This document shows, piece by piece, positions 1-9,549 of a stretch of 24,677 nt of DNA. Within the stretch, counting starts at the first letter, position 1. Each line of letters begins with the position of its first letter. The notes below the pieces were generated by a model. That model saw nothing but the letters and a program-made list of their open reading frames with translations. It made no database searches and was not told the DNA's origin. A program made the position numbers and the translations under genes. Origin of the DNA: CAYLOC01 sp964385195 (GTDB lineage Bacteria > Actinomycetota > Actinomycetes > Propionibacteriales > Nocardioidaceae); NCBI GenBank assembly GCA_964385195.1, contig CAYLOC010000019.1:1-24677 (forward strand), written 5' to 3'.

Positions 1-2
1 GG

Positions 3-1883
<1,881 letters not shown>

Positions 1884-1929
1884 GGGTTGCCTCTGATCCT
1901 GCTTGTGTTGGATGGGTGGGCCGCGGGTC

Positions 1930-1949
1930 AGTGTATAGGGGCCGGCCCC
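1930..1949 (-). promoter_or_regulatory. Putative typA promoter -10 with adjacent palindrome
   Basis: On the minus strand TACACT (1935-1930, overlapping TATACA) fits the actinobacterial -10 pattern TANNNT and would give a leader of about 40 nt. Immediately upstream is the perfect 12-bp palindrome GGGGCCGGCCCC (1938-1949), placed where the -35/-10 spacer would be. I see no good -35 hexamer. The assignment is inference from position and sequence only. Confidence 0.4.
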
Positions 1950-1971
1950 GGCGTGGCTTGCTCGGACGCGG

Positions 1972-2007
1972 GTGGGGCGCCGTGACCGGGTGGCCACGGC
2001 GCCCCAC
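1972..2007 (-). terminator. Hairpin terminator after the ABC importer operon
   Basis: GTGGGGCGCCGTG (1972-1984) and its exact reverse complement (1995-2007) form a 13-bp GC-rich stem with a 10-nt loop. It begins 35 bases after the stop codon of the substrate-binding protein gene and lies before the putative typA promoter. No T tract follows in the minus-strand direction. Terminators lacking a U tract are common in actinobacteria, so termination is likely but not proven. Confidence 0.6.
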
Positions 2008-2042
2008 AGGTGCCTCCTGCGCTGGATGCGCAGAGCGAGCGG

Positions 2043-3860
2043 TTACTTCATCCAGCCCACGTTGTACGGCTGGACGGTCAAGAACCCGGACACCCCAGTG
2101 ATCGGCTGGGTGTTGGCCAGGCCCTTGGTCACGGCGTACTGCGACGGGCCGTTGTACAGCGGGAAGGTGCCGAAGAGACGCAGCGCCTCTGCCTCGGCCT
2201 GGTTGCCCACGTGCGCGGCCTTGTCGATGTCGGGGATGGTGGTCGGCTTCTTCAGCTGCTTGTCCAGCTGCTTGTTGCCCAGACCGCTGAAGTTGCTCTG
2301 CGAGTCACTGCAGTACAACTGGCAGTTGTACACGTACCCGTAGGGGTCGCTGCCGCTCCAGCCCATCGCCACCACGTCGTAGTCCTTGGTCTCCGTGAGG
2401 GTCTTGGAGAACTCGGAGTTCTTCTTGGTGATGATGTCCATCTTGATGCCGATCTGCTTCATCATCTGCTGCTGGGCACGCGCCATCGCCCGGTGCGTCG
2501 GGTCGTCGCTGAAGGTGACGTAGCGGATCTCGGCGGTCTTGCCGTCCTTGTGGCGGTACCCGTCATCGCCCATCGTCCAGCCGGCCTCGTCGAGGAGCTT
2601 CTTGGCCGCATCCGGGTCGTAGTGCAGGCCCTTCATGTTGTCCTCGTAGGTGTCCTGGAAGGGGTACATCAACTCCGAGCCCGGGGGCTCTTCCTCCCAG
2701 TTCATGCCCTGGAACCGGATCTTGGCCAGCTGGGTGCGGTCAGTGCCCAGCACGAACGCCTTCCGTGCGTTCTTCTCCTTGAAGAACGGGCTGTACTTGC
2801 GCAGCGTGTAGACCGACGTGGAGGTCTGGAAGCCACGCTCGACCAGGACGTTCTTCATGTCCTTGATCTGCGAGAGCCGGTCGGCACTGCCGACGCTGGT
2901 GACATCGACTTCCTCGTTCTGGAACGCGTTGATCGAAGCAGTGTCTTCCATCTGCTTGTAGGTGATCTTGTCCAGCTTCGGCTCCGGGCCCCACCACTTC
3001 GGGTTGGGCACGAACGTGATCTCGGTCTTGGACTGGCTCTTGACGATGTAGGGGCCGGCGGCGAGATCGTTGTGGAACTTGTTCACCCAGCCCTTCTTGT
3101 AGAACTTCGGGTCGATGTTCTTCGGAGGCTCCAGAGTTGAGAAGAGCACCTGCCAGGGATAGAACTTCGTTCCGAAGGTGACGATCGCGATGTTGGGCTT
3201 CTTGCCCTTCTCTACGCTCTTGATCGAGCTGTACCCGTCGGTGGACGCAGGGTTGTACTTGTCGGTCTTCCCGTTCTGGGTCTTCCAGACGGTCTCGAAC
3301 GCCTTCCAGGTGATCGGGTCGCCGTTGTTCCACTTCGCCTTCGGGTTCAGGACGTACTTGACCGTCTCCGGGCTCTCGTTGACCAGCTTCGCCGACAGCA
3401 GGTAGTCCTTGTTCGGCGTGGCCTTGCCGCCAACGGTCAGGTTCCACAGGTTCGGCATCGTCCAGTACCAGAGGTCGTTCATGTACAACGTGTTGCCGTC
3501 CACGCTGAACGCGTTGAAGTTCGGGCCGATTTCGGTGATCGGCAGCGTGAGCTCACCACCGTCCTTCAGCGCCGAACGAGGCTGCGGATTGTCGTACCGT
3601 TTGCCCGCCACTGGCATTGGAAGTGGATCGGTGTTCGGCGGCACGCCCTCTGCGGGCATGGCGCTGCCACCGGAGGCGCCGCCGGTGGAGCTCGACTCGG
3701 ACGGGGAGCTGGTGCTCTCCGAGGTACCTGAGGCACCCGAGGTGTTGTTGCCGCTGGTGTCGCTGGCATTGTCGTTGCCGTTGTCGCTACCGCCACCACA
3801 GGCGGCCACGGACAGCAACGACGCCGCGAAGACAACAGCGAGCATCTTCTTGGTCTTCAT
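2043..3860 (-). CDS. Peptide ABC transporter substrate-binding lipoprotein (OppA/DppA family)
   Basis: This is the solute receptor of an oligopeptide/dipeptide-type ABC importer (SBP family 5), anchored outside the membrane. It is 605 aa. The N-terminus has a Lys-rich n-region, a hydrophobic stretch and the lipobox VAAC with lipidation Cys21. A Ser/Thr/Gly/Asn-rich low-complexity linker follows to about residue 66, then the periplasmic-type binding fold. A CQLYC cysteine pair lies near the C-terminus. The start at 3860 is chosen over an upstream in-frame ATG at 3920 because it gives a correct signal peptide and has AGGAG just upstream. It is the last gene of the importer operon, 56 bp after the ATPase gene. 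The actual ligand cannot be read from the sequence. Confidence 0.92.
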   Translation of the reverse strand: MKTKKMLAVVFAASLLSVAACGGGSDNGNDNASDTSGNNTSGASGTSESTSSPSESSSTGGASGGSAMPAEGVPPNTDPLPMPVAGKRYDNPQPRSALKDGGELTLPITEIGPNFNAFSVDGNTLYMNDLWYWTMPNLWNLTVGGKATPNKDYLLSAKLVNESPETVKYVLNPKAKWNNGDPITWKAFETVWKTQNGKTDKYNPASTDGYSSIKSVEKGKKPNIAIVTFGTKFYPWQVLFSTLEPPKNIDPKFYKKGWVNKFHNDLAAGPYIVKSQSKTEITFVPNPKWWGPEPKLDKITYKQMEDTASINAFQNEEVDVTSVGSADRLSQIKDMKNVLVERGFQTSTSVYTLRKYSPFFKEKNARKAFVLGTDRTQLAKIRFQGMNWEEEPPGSELMYPFQDTYEDNMKGLHYDPDAAKKLLDEAGWTMGDDGYRHKDGKTAEIRYVTFSDDPTHRAMARAQQQMMKQIGIKMDIITKKNSEFSKTLTETKDYDVVAMGWSGSDPYGYVYNCQLYCSDSQSNFSGLGNKQLDKQLKKPTTIPDIDKAAHVGNQAEAEALRLFGTFPLYNGPSQYAVTKGLANTQPITGVSGFLTVQPYNVGWMK

Positions 3861-3916
3861 GTCTCTCCTGGTTGATTCTTCGGTGTTGACCTGGCCGCCC
3901 CGGCGGTCGGTCGGTT

Positions 3917-6007
3917 TCACAGCGGGAAGTGACAGGCGCGGCGCTGGTCAACCACCTCCTCCCCCGAGAGCGTGGGCTCCTGAGTCTCACAGCGGTGCTG
4001 ATCGGACTCGGAAAGGGTGAGGTAGCGCTGGCAACGGGTGCGGAAGCGGCATCCGGTGATGGTCTGGGACGGGCTGGGGAGGTCCCCGGACAGCAGGATC
4101 CGTTCCCGCTGTCGTTCGAGCTTCGGGTCCGGGATCGGCGCGGCGGACAGCAGGGCCGCGGTGTAGGGGTGGCTGGGGTGGCTGAACACCTGCTCGGTCT
4201 CGCCCACCTCCACGATCCGGCCGAGGTACATGACCGCGACCCGGTCGGCGATGTGACGTACGACGGAAAGGTCGTGCGCCACGAACAGGAACGACACACC
4301 GAGTTTGGCCTGGAGATCCTCCAGCAGGTTGATGACCCCGGCCTGGATCGACACGTCGAGTGATGCCACCGGCTCATCCAGCACGATCAGCTCCGGTTTG
4401 ACAGCGAGTGCCCGGGCAACGCAGATACGTTGCCGTTGGCCGCCGGAGAACTGTTCGGGGAACCGGTCCACGTGGTCAGGGTTGAGCCCGACCAGCTGCA
4501 TCAACTCCGCGATCCGCTCGTTGATCGCACGCTTCTTCCAGCCCAGCGCAGTCAGCGGCTCGGCGAGGATGTCATAGATCGGCATCCTCGGGTCCAGCGA
4601 GGCCATCGGGTCCTGGAAGACGATCTGCAGGTTTCCCCGCAGCGGCTTGCGCTGGTGTGCCCAGCGCAGGCTCTCCACATGCTTGCCGAGCACCGCGACC
4701 CGACCGGACTGTGGCGCCTTCAACTGCATGATCTCCAGCAGGGTCGTGGACTTACCGCAGCCGGACTCACCGACCAGAGCCAGCGTCTCGCCCCGGCGGA
4801 TGTGGAACGACACGCCATCGACGGCCTTGACCGTGCCCACCCGCCGGCGGGTGATTCCCTGGTGGAGCGGGAAGTGCCGTACCAGGTCTTCGACGTCGAG
4901 CACCACCTCCCGCTCTTCGCGGGGTACGTCGGCGAGTACAGAGTCGGCACGGACCGGCGGCGGGTAGACGTCGGCGTAGGTCAGGCTGCGCTCGACGATC
5001 TCGTCGGCCCGGATGCAGGCAGCGAGGTGGCCTTCCTCCCGGCTGTGTGCGTCCAGCGGGGGCTCGGCCGCCGAGCACTGGGGGATCGCCATCGGGCACC
5101 TCGGCACGAACGGGCAGCCCGGCGGAAGGTCCAGCATCGACGGCGGGGAGCCCTCGATCGGCACGAGCCGTCCGGCCTGGGTCTGGTCCGGCCGCGGCAC
5201 GGCGGCCAGCAATCCCATGGTGTAGGGCATCTGGGGGTGGTAGTAGATGTCGTCGACCGTTCCCTGCTCCACCGGCCGGCCGGCGTACATGACCAGGACG
5301 TCATCGGCCATGCCGGCGACGACGCCGAGGTCGTGGGTGATCAGGACCAGCGCCGCCCCGGTCTCTCGCTGCGCGTCCTTGAGTACGTCGAGGACCTGCG
5401 CCTGGATCGTGACGTCGAGAGCCGTGGTGGGCTCGTCGGCGATCATGACCTCGGGGTTGTTCGCCATCGCGATCGCGATCATCACCCGTTGCCGCATCCC
5501 GCCGGAGAACTCGTGCGGGTAGGTCTTCAACCGACGGTGTGGTTCCGGGATCCCGACCAGGTCGAGCAGCTCCACGGCACGACGACGAGCCTGTTCCCGG
5601 GTGAGGTCCTGGTGGACGTCCAGCGCTTCGATGATCTGCTGGCCGATGCTGTAAACCGGGGTCAAGGCAGACAGCGGGTCCTGGAAAACCATCGCCATCT
5701 CCCGGCCCCGGTACCGCGACATCTCCTTGTCGGTCAGCCCGACCAGTTCTCGACCGCCGAGCTGGATGGACCCGGACACGGCAGCCGTCTCGGGAAGCAA
5801 CCCCATGACCGCCAGCGAGGAGGCGGACTTGCCGGAGCCGGACTCACCGGCGATGGCGAGTGTACGCCCGGGATACAGGTCGTAGGAGACACCGCGGACG
5901 GCACGCACCGTGCCGTGCTCGGTGGCGAACGCGACCTCGAGGTCGCGGACCTGTAGGGCCGCCTGCGCCGGAGCGGTGTCGGTGGTCAACGGGATCGTCT
6001 GGCTCAT
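3917..6007 (-). CDS. Fused dual ATP-binding protein of peptide ABC importer (OppD-OppF fusion)
   Basis: This protein supplies both ATPase domains of the importer in one 696-aa chain. Domain 1 has Walker A GESGSGKS (54-61), signature FSGGM (167-171), a Walker B ending ADE (190-192) and H-loop His225. Domain 2 has Walker A GESGCGKS (413-420), signature FSGGQ (520-524), a Walker B ending LDE (543-545) and H-loop His578. Each domain is followed by the cysteine-rich tail of OppD/OppF/DppD proteins: Cys298, 304, 311, 331 and Cys653, 659, 673, 692. In relatives this tail can hold an iron-sulfur cluster. The start at 6007 gives a short leader before the first conserved strand. It lies 7 bp after the permease stop, so translation is probably coupled; a G-rich SD-like run lies about 13 bases upstream. 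Separate OppD and OppF proteins are the more usual arrangement. Confidence 0.93.
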   Translation of the reverse strand: MSQTIPLTTDTAPAQAALQVRDLEVAFATEHGTVRAVRGVSYDLYPGRTLAIAGESGSGKSASSLAVMGLLPETAAVSGSIQLGGRELVGLTDKEMSRYRGREMAMVFQDPLSALTPVYSIGQQIIEALDVHQDLTREQARRRAVELLDLVGIPEPHRRLKTYPHEFSGGMRQRVMIAIAMANNPEVMIADEPTTALDVTIQAQVLDVLKDAQRETGAALVLITHDLGVVAGMADDVLVMYAGRPVEQGTVDDIYYHPQMPYTMGLLAAVPRPDQTQAGRLVPIEGSPPSMLDLPPGCPFVPRCPMAIPQCSAAEPPLDAHSREEGHLAACIRADEIVERSLTYADVYPPPVRADSVLADVPREEREVVLDVEDLVRHFPLHQGITRRRVGTVKAVDGVSFHIRRGETLALVGESGCGKSTTLLEIMQLKAPQSGRVAVLGKHVESLRWAHQRKPLRGNLQIVFQDPMASLDPRMPIYDILAEPLTALGWKKRAINERIAELMQLVGLNPDHVDRFPEQFSGGQRQRICVARALAVKPELIVLDEPVASLDVSIQAGVINLLEDLQAKLGVSFLFVAHDLSVVRHIADRVAVMYLGRIVEVGETEQVFSHPSHPYTAALLSAAPIPDPKLERQRERILLSGDLPSPSQTITGCRFRTRCQRYLTLSESDQHRCETQEPTLSGEEVVDQRRACHFPL

Positions 6008-6014
6008 CGGATGC

Positions 6015-6935
6015 TCATGCCTTCCCCCCGGACTCCGACGACGGGTCGAGGGCATCCCGGAGCCCGTCACCGATCAGCGTCATGGAGAACATCAGCAACA
6101 GCAGGATGATCGTCGGCTCCAGCAGCATCCACTCCGCGGTCTGCATGCTGTTCGCCCCGGCACGGATCAGCACACCGAGCGACGTGTCCGGGGGAGTGAT
6201 GCCGAAGCCGAGGAACGACAGCGCGGTCTCGGCCTCAACGGCGTACACGACGCCGAGCACCGTGTGGATGATCAGGATCGAGCCGAGGTTGGGGATGACG
6301 TGCTTGCGCAGGATTTTGAACGACGAGACGCCCATGAACTTCGCCGCGGTCACATACTCGCGGTCGCGCAACGACAACGTCAGCGCGCGCAACACCCGTG
6401 CGTACCCGATCCAGCCGAAGACCATCAACGCCACGCACAGCCAGATCCAGCCGTTCGTGCCACTGGCTGCCTGGGTCGCGAACGCCAGCAGCAGGAACGT
6501 CGGGATGACCAGCAGCATGTCCAAGATCCAGGTGCCGACCTTCTCCCTCCAGCCCTCGAAGTAGGCGACCGCGCTGCCGACGATGGCGGCGATCGCGGTA
6601 ATACCGACCGAGGCGATCGCCCCGATCATCAACGACCGCCCGGTCCCGTGGGCAAGCTGGGCGAACATGTCGCCGCCGGCGAGGTCGGTGCCGAGCCAGT
6701 GCTTGGAGCTCGGGGGCTCCTTCAGCGACAAGAAGTCGACCTCGGAGTACGACCACTTGCTGACGTGCGGCCCGACCACCGCGAACAGGATCAGCACGAG
6801 GAGGATGAACACCCCAACCACCGCGGGCTTGTTTCGCCAGAACCGCCGGAGGATCAGCCGTCGCTTGGAGACCCGGGCGATCGTCAGCCGGGTCTCTTGC
6901 TGCTCGCTCCCGGGTTCGGTGCCAACGACAGTCAC
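6015..6935 (-). CDS. Peptide ABC transporter permease, OppC/DppC type
   Basis: This is the second integral membrane subunit of the importer, 306 aa. It has the family layout: a cytosolic N-terminal segment, a first membrane helix near residues 38-58, an extracytoplasmic loop, then the binding-protein-dependent transport domain with several further helices. The EAA-type cytoplasmic loop (EYVTAAKFMGVSSFKIL…) contacts the ATPase. The GTG start at 6935 has AGGAG seven bases upstream and lies 10 bp after the stop of the partner permease. The open frame extends another 15 codons upstream, overlapping the partner gene, but without a matching ribosome site. Confidence 0.93.
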   Translation of the reverse strand: MTVVGTEPGSEQQETRLTIARVSKRRLILRRFWRNKPAVVGVFILLVLILFAVVGPHVSKWSYSEVDFLSLKEPPSSKHWLGTDLAGGDMFAQLAHGTGRSLMIGAIASVGITAIAAIVGSAVAYFEGWREKVGTWILDMLLVIPTFLLLAFATQAASGTNGWIWLCVALMVFGWIGYARVLRALTLSLRDREYVTAAKFMGVSSFKILRKHVIPNLGSILIIHTVLGVVYAVEAETALSFLGFGITPPDTSLGVLIRAGANSMQTAEWMLLEPTIILLLLMFSMTLIGDGLRDALDPSSESGGKA

Positions 6936-6945
6936 AGCGCGTCTC

Positions 6946-7905
6946 CTACGAGATCCGGATTCGTGGGTCAACCATGGCAATGAACACGTCGGCCAGCGTC
7001 AGCCCCGCGCAGGTGGCTGCGCCACCGAGGAACGCCACCGCCACCGAGCCGTTGATGTCGTTCTTCGTCAGCGTGTCGATGAAGTACAGCCCGGCCCCGT
7101 GGATGGCGAAGATCTGTTCGACGAACAACGCGCCGGTCACCATCAGTGCGATGTTCAGCGCCACCCCGAACGCGGTCGGGATCAGCGACGGCCGCAACGC
7201 GTGTCGGCGGATCGCCACGTTCTTGCGCAGGCCCTTGGCCCGGGCGGTCCGAACGTACTCTTCGTTCAGCGTGTCCAGCAGGTAGGTCCGTTGGGTGAAG
7301 TGGTAGTTCACGTAGCCGACCAGCAGCAACACGATGGTGGGCAGCGCCAGATGTTGTATCCGGCCCAACACCCCCTCACCGAAGCCGGTGACGTACAGCC
7401 CCTTCAGGCCGTACTCCGTGTGCAGGTAGAGGTACAGCAGCACCACCAGCAACGCCAGCACGAACGTGGGGATGACCAGAAAGAAGCTGCTCACCGTTGA
7501 CCACGCCCGGTCGGCCGCCTTGTACTTGCGGATGGCGGTGTACACGCCCAGGCCGACTCCGAGGATGATCGCGAGGACCGTGGCCGGGACGACGAGCTGG
7601 AAACTCACCCAGGCGCGGTGCCAGACTTCGGAATTGACCGGTTCGCCCTTGGGGGAGTAGCCCCAGTTCCAGTGCAACACGATGTTCTGCAGCCAGTGCC
7701 AGTACCGCTCCAGCAGCGGCGTCTGGTCGTTGACACCGGCGTAGGTCAGCGACTTGTTGATCGACGCCGCCGGGGGGACCGGCCGCATCGCGAGGTACTG
7801 CGAACGCGGGTCGAGGAACCAGGATGCCAGGAAGTACACCAGGCTGGTGGCGATGAACAGCATCGCCACGTAACTCACGATCCGGCGAAGGATGAACCTC
7901 AGCAA
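6946..7905 (-). CDS. Peptide ABC transporter permease, OppB/DppB type
   Basis: This is the first gene of the importer operon and encodes a 319-aa membrane subunit. An N-terminal helix (about residues 9-30) begins with the family-typical pattern MLRFILRRIV. It is followed by an extracytoplasmic region and the transport domain with further helices. The EAA loop EYVRTARAKGL is conserved. The start is a TTG at 7905, preceded by AAGGGG at suitable distance; no ATG or GTG fits better. The gene is divergent from mshA, so the 266-bp gap must carry promoters for both directions. Confidence 0.93.
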   Translation of the reverse strand: MLRFILRRIVSYVAMLFIATSLVYFLASWFLDPRSQYLAMRPVPPAASINKSLTYAGVNDQTPLLERYWHWLQNIVLHWNWGYSPKGEPVNSEVWHRAWVSFQLVVPATVLAIILGVGLGVYTAIRKYKAADRAWSTVSSFFLVIPTFVLALLVVLLYLYLHTEYGLKGLYVTGFGEGVLGRIQHLALPTIVLLLVGYVNYHFTQRTYLLDTLNEEYVRTARAKGLRKNVAIRRHALRPSLIPTAFGVALNIALMVTGALFVEQIFAIHGAGLYFIDTLTKNDINGSVAVAFLGGAATCAGLTLADVFIAMVDPRIRIS

Positions 7906-7965
7906 GGACAGTTCCCCTTGGTGCGTCTTCTCCGAGCACGTCCTGCTCAGATGTGTCGAATGTGC

Positions 7966-7971
7966 ATCCTA
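7966..7971 (-). promoter_or_regulatory. Putative -10 of the ABC importer operon
   Basis: On the minus strand TAGGAT (7971-7966) is a good -10 hexamer about 60 nt upstream of the TTG start of the first permease gene. The -35 region is weak (CGACTC-like). Between it and the gene, GAGCA and TGCTC (7934-7938, 7944-7948) form a short inverted repeat that could be an operator or a small leader hairpin. Confidence 0.35.
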
Positions 7972-7976
7972 GGTGA

Positions 7977-8003
7977 CAGGCACACGTGAGTCGATGGTGC
8001 CTG
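7977..8003. promoter_or_regulatory. Inverted repeat in divergent importer/mshA control region
   Basis: CAGGCAC (7977-7983) and GTGCCTG (7997-8003) are a perfect 7-bp inverted repeat with 13 bp between arms. It lies directly upstream of the candidate -10 of the importer operon, where a repressor or activator of that operon would bind. Function is inferred from position only. Confidence 0.3.
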
Positions 8004-8034
8004 CTTGACCCGAAAAAGTCACGTTGGGACCGGT

Positions 8035-8040
8035 TACGAT
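8035..8040 (+). promoter_or_regulatory. Putative mshA -10 hexamer
   Basis: TACGAT fits TANNNT, and transcription from it would give an mshA leader of roughly 125 nt. There is no convincing -35; TTGACC at 8005-8010 is 24 bp upstream, too far for a standard spacer. A further short palindrome, TCACCGGGTGA (8087-8097), lies inside the predicted leader. Confidence 0.3.
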
Positions 8041-8137
8041 TGCGCAACGGTGCCCCAGCCAGCCGCGCGGGGGCGGTCGGGACTGCTCACCGGGTGACTC
8101 GTCTGAGGCGCAACACGGCGGCGGAATAGGAGGCGGC

Positions 8138-8162
8138 CCGGTGTGGTTGCCCACACCGGAGG
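8138..8162 (+). promoter_or_regulatory. mshA leader hairpin overlapping the ribosome binding site
   Basis: CCGGTGTGG (8138-8146), loop TTGC, and CCACACCGG (8151-8159) form a perfect 9-bp stem. The last two paired bases are the first two of the mshA Shine-Dalgarno GGAGG (8158-8162), which sits 9 nt before the ATG. Folding would hide part of the ribosome site. A second SD-like sequence, AGGAGG (8128-8133), lies just upstream of the hairpin with no in-frame mshA start near it. The same 22 bp could instead act as a DNA operator. Confidence 0.5.
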
Positions 8163-8171
8163 TGTATACCT

Positions 8172-9533
8172 ATGGCGGAAAGCCCCCGTCGGCGCGCGGT
8201 CGCGCGTGGCTCGGCCGGTGGACGCGACCAGGGTGCCGTGGTGCTCCCGGTTCCCGATGGCCGTTGGATGCCGCGGCGGGTGGCGATGATCAGCCTGCAC
8301 ACCTCGCCGCTGGACCAGCCCGGCACGGGGGATGCCGGCGGGATGAACGTGTACGTCGTCGAGCTGTCGCGACGGCTCGCCGCCCTCGGCGTGCATGTCG
8401 AGATCTTCACCCGTGCCACGTCCGGCGCGCTGCCGTCGACGGTCGAGATGGCCCCCGGCGTACGTGTCCGCAATGTGGTCGCCGGGCCGCTGGAGGGCCT
8501 CACCAAGGCCGACCTCCCGGCCCAGCTGTGTGCGTTCGCGCGGCAGGTGCTCCGCGTCGAGGCCGCGCACGAACCCGGATACTTCGACGTCATCCACTCC
8601 CACTACTGGCTCTCCGGACAGATCGGCGCGCTCGCGCGGGATCGGTGGGGGATTCCACTCGTCCACTCCATGCACACCATGGCCAAGGTGAAGAACGCCC
8701 TCCTCGCCCACGGCGACAACCCCGAACCGCAGGCGCGCGTCATCGGGGAGGAACAGGTCGTCGACGCCGCAGACATGCTCGTCGCCAACACTGCTGCGGA
8801 GCAACAACAACTGGTCGACCTGTACTCGGCGACCCCCGAGCGGGTCAGTGTGGTCCGGCCGGGGGTCGACCTGCGGGTGTTCCGGCCCGGTTCCACGGCG
8901 GAGGCGCGTTCGTTGCTGGGGTTCCCGCGGCACGCGCTGGTGGTGATGTTCGCCGGCCGGATCCAGCCGCTGAAGGCGCCGGACGTGGTGGTCCGGGCTG
9001 CTGCGGAACTGCTGCGCCGTCGGCCCTCCTTGCGCCGTCGCCTCGTGGTCCCGGTCATCGGGGGAGCCTCGGGTAGCGGCGTGGACACCCCCGAGGCACT
9101 GCGTGCGCTGGCCGACCGGCTCGGCGTACGCGACGTCGTCCGGTTCGTGCCCCCGGTCGACCAGGCCACGTTGGTGTCGTACTACCGCGCTGCCTCCCTG
9201 GTGTGCGTCCCGTCGTACAACGAGTCCTTCGGCCTGGTGGCGCTGGAGGCCCAGGCCTGCGGTACGCCGGTCGTGGCGGCGCGGGTGGGCGGCCTCGCCA
9301 CCGCTGTGCGCGACGGAGAGACCGGCCTGACGATCGAGGGGCACGACCCGCGCGACTACGCACACGCGTTCGAGCGGCTGCTCACCGACGACCGCCGGCG
9401 GCGGACGATGGGCCGCGCCGGGGTGGAGCACGCCCAGGCGTTCGGCTGGACCCGGACCGCGCAGGAGGTGCTGGAGAGCTATCGGCGGGCCGGGACACTG
9501 TTGCGGCAGGAGGCGCTCGCGCTGGCGCGGTGA
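8172..9533 (+). CDS. mshA: D-inositol-3-phosphate glycosyltransferase MshA (mycothiol biosynthesis)
   Basis: MshA transfers GlcNAc from UDP-GlcNAc to 1D-myo-inositol 3-phosphate, the first committed step of mycothiol synthesis in the cytoplasm. It is a 453-aa GT-B fold, family GT4 enzyme. Diagnostic pieces are HTSPLDQPGTGDAGGMNVYV (residues 43-62), HSHYWLSGQ (142-150), GRIQPLKAPD (262-271) and the EX7E motif from Glu351 to Glu359 in ESFGLVALEAQACG. The pattern follows M. tuberculosis MshA closely, including a poorly conserved N-terminal extension of about 35 residues. The ATG at 8172 has GGAGGTG at proper spacing, and an in-frame TAG at 8127 closes the frame upstream. The next gene begins 16 bp later, as in Mycobacterium where a YbjN-family gene also follows mshA. 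Confidence 0.95.
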   Translation: MAESPRRRAVARGSAGGRDQGAVVLPVPDGRWMPRRVAMISLHTSPLDQPGTGDAGGMNVYVVELSRRLAALGVHVEIFTRATSGALPSTVEMAPGVRVRNVVAGPLEGLTKADLPAQLCAFARQVLRVEAAHEPGYFDVIHSHYWLSGQIGALARDRWGIPLVHSMHTMAKVKNALLAHGDNPEPQARVIGEEQVVDAADMLVANTAAEQQQLVDLYSATPERVSVVRPGVDLRVFRPGSTAEARSLLGFPRHALVVMFAGRIQPLKAPDVVVRAAAELLRRRPSLRRRLVVPVIGGASGSGVDTPEALRALADRLGVRDVVRFVPPVDQATLVSYYRAASLVCVPSYNESFGLVALEAQACGTPVVAARVGGLATAVRDGETGLTIEGHDPRDYAHAFERLLTDDRRRRTMGRAGVEHAQAFGWTRTAQEVLESYRRAGTLLRQEALALAR

Positions 9534-9549
9534 CCGGTACCGTCGGAGT

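Noticed and set aside
3861..3916. CCGC/GCGG hairpin between the ATPase and binding-protein genes as a terminator
   Set aside because: Only 4 bp with a tight loop inside a 56-bp operon gap; too weak to claim, although it might tune expression.
4430..5956. 508-codon plus-strand open frame opposite the fused ATPase
   Set aside because: Shadow of the minus-strand gene, rich in Arg/His/Val with no domain; both Walker motifs are on the other strand.
8141..9076. AGGAGG at 8128-8133 followed by GTG at 8141, opening a long frame overlapping mshA
   Set aside because: The spacing is good but the product is Arg/Gly/Pro-rich shadow translation of mshA. The AGGAGG is kept only as a possible standby site.
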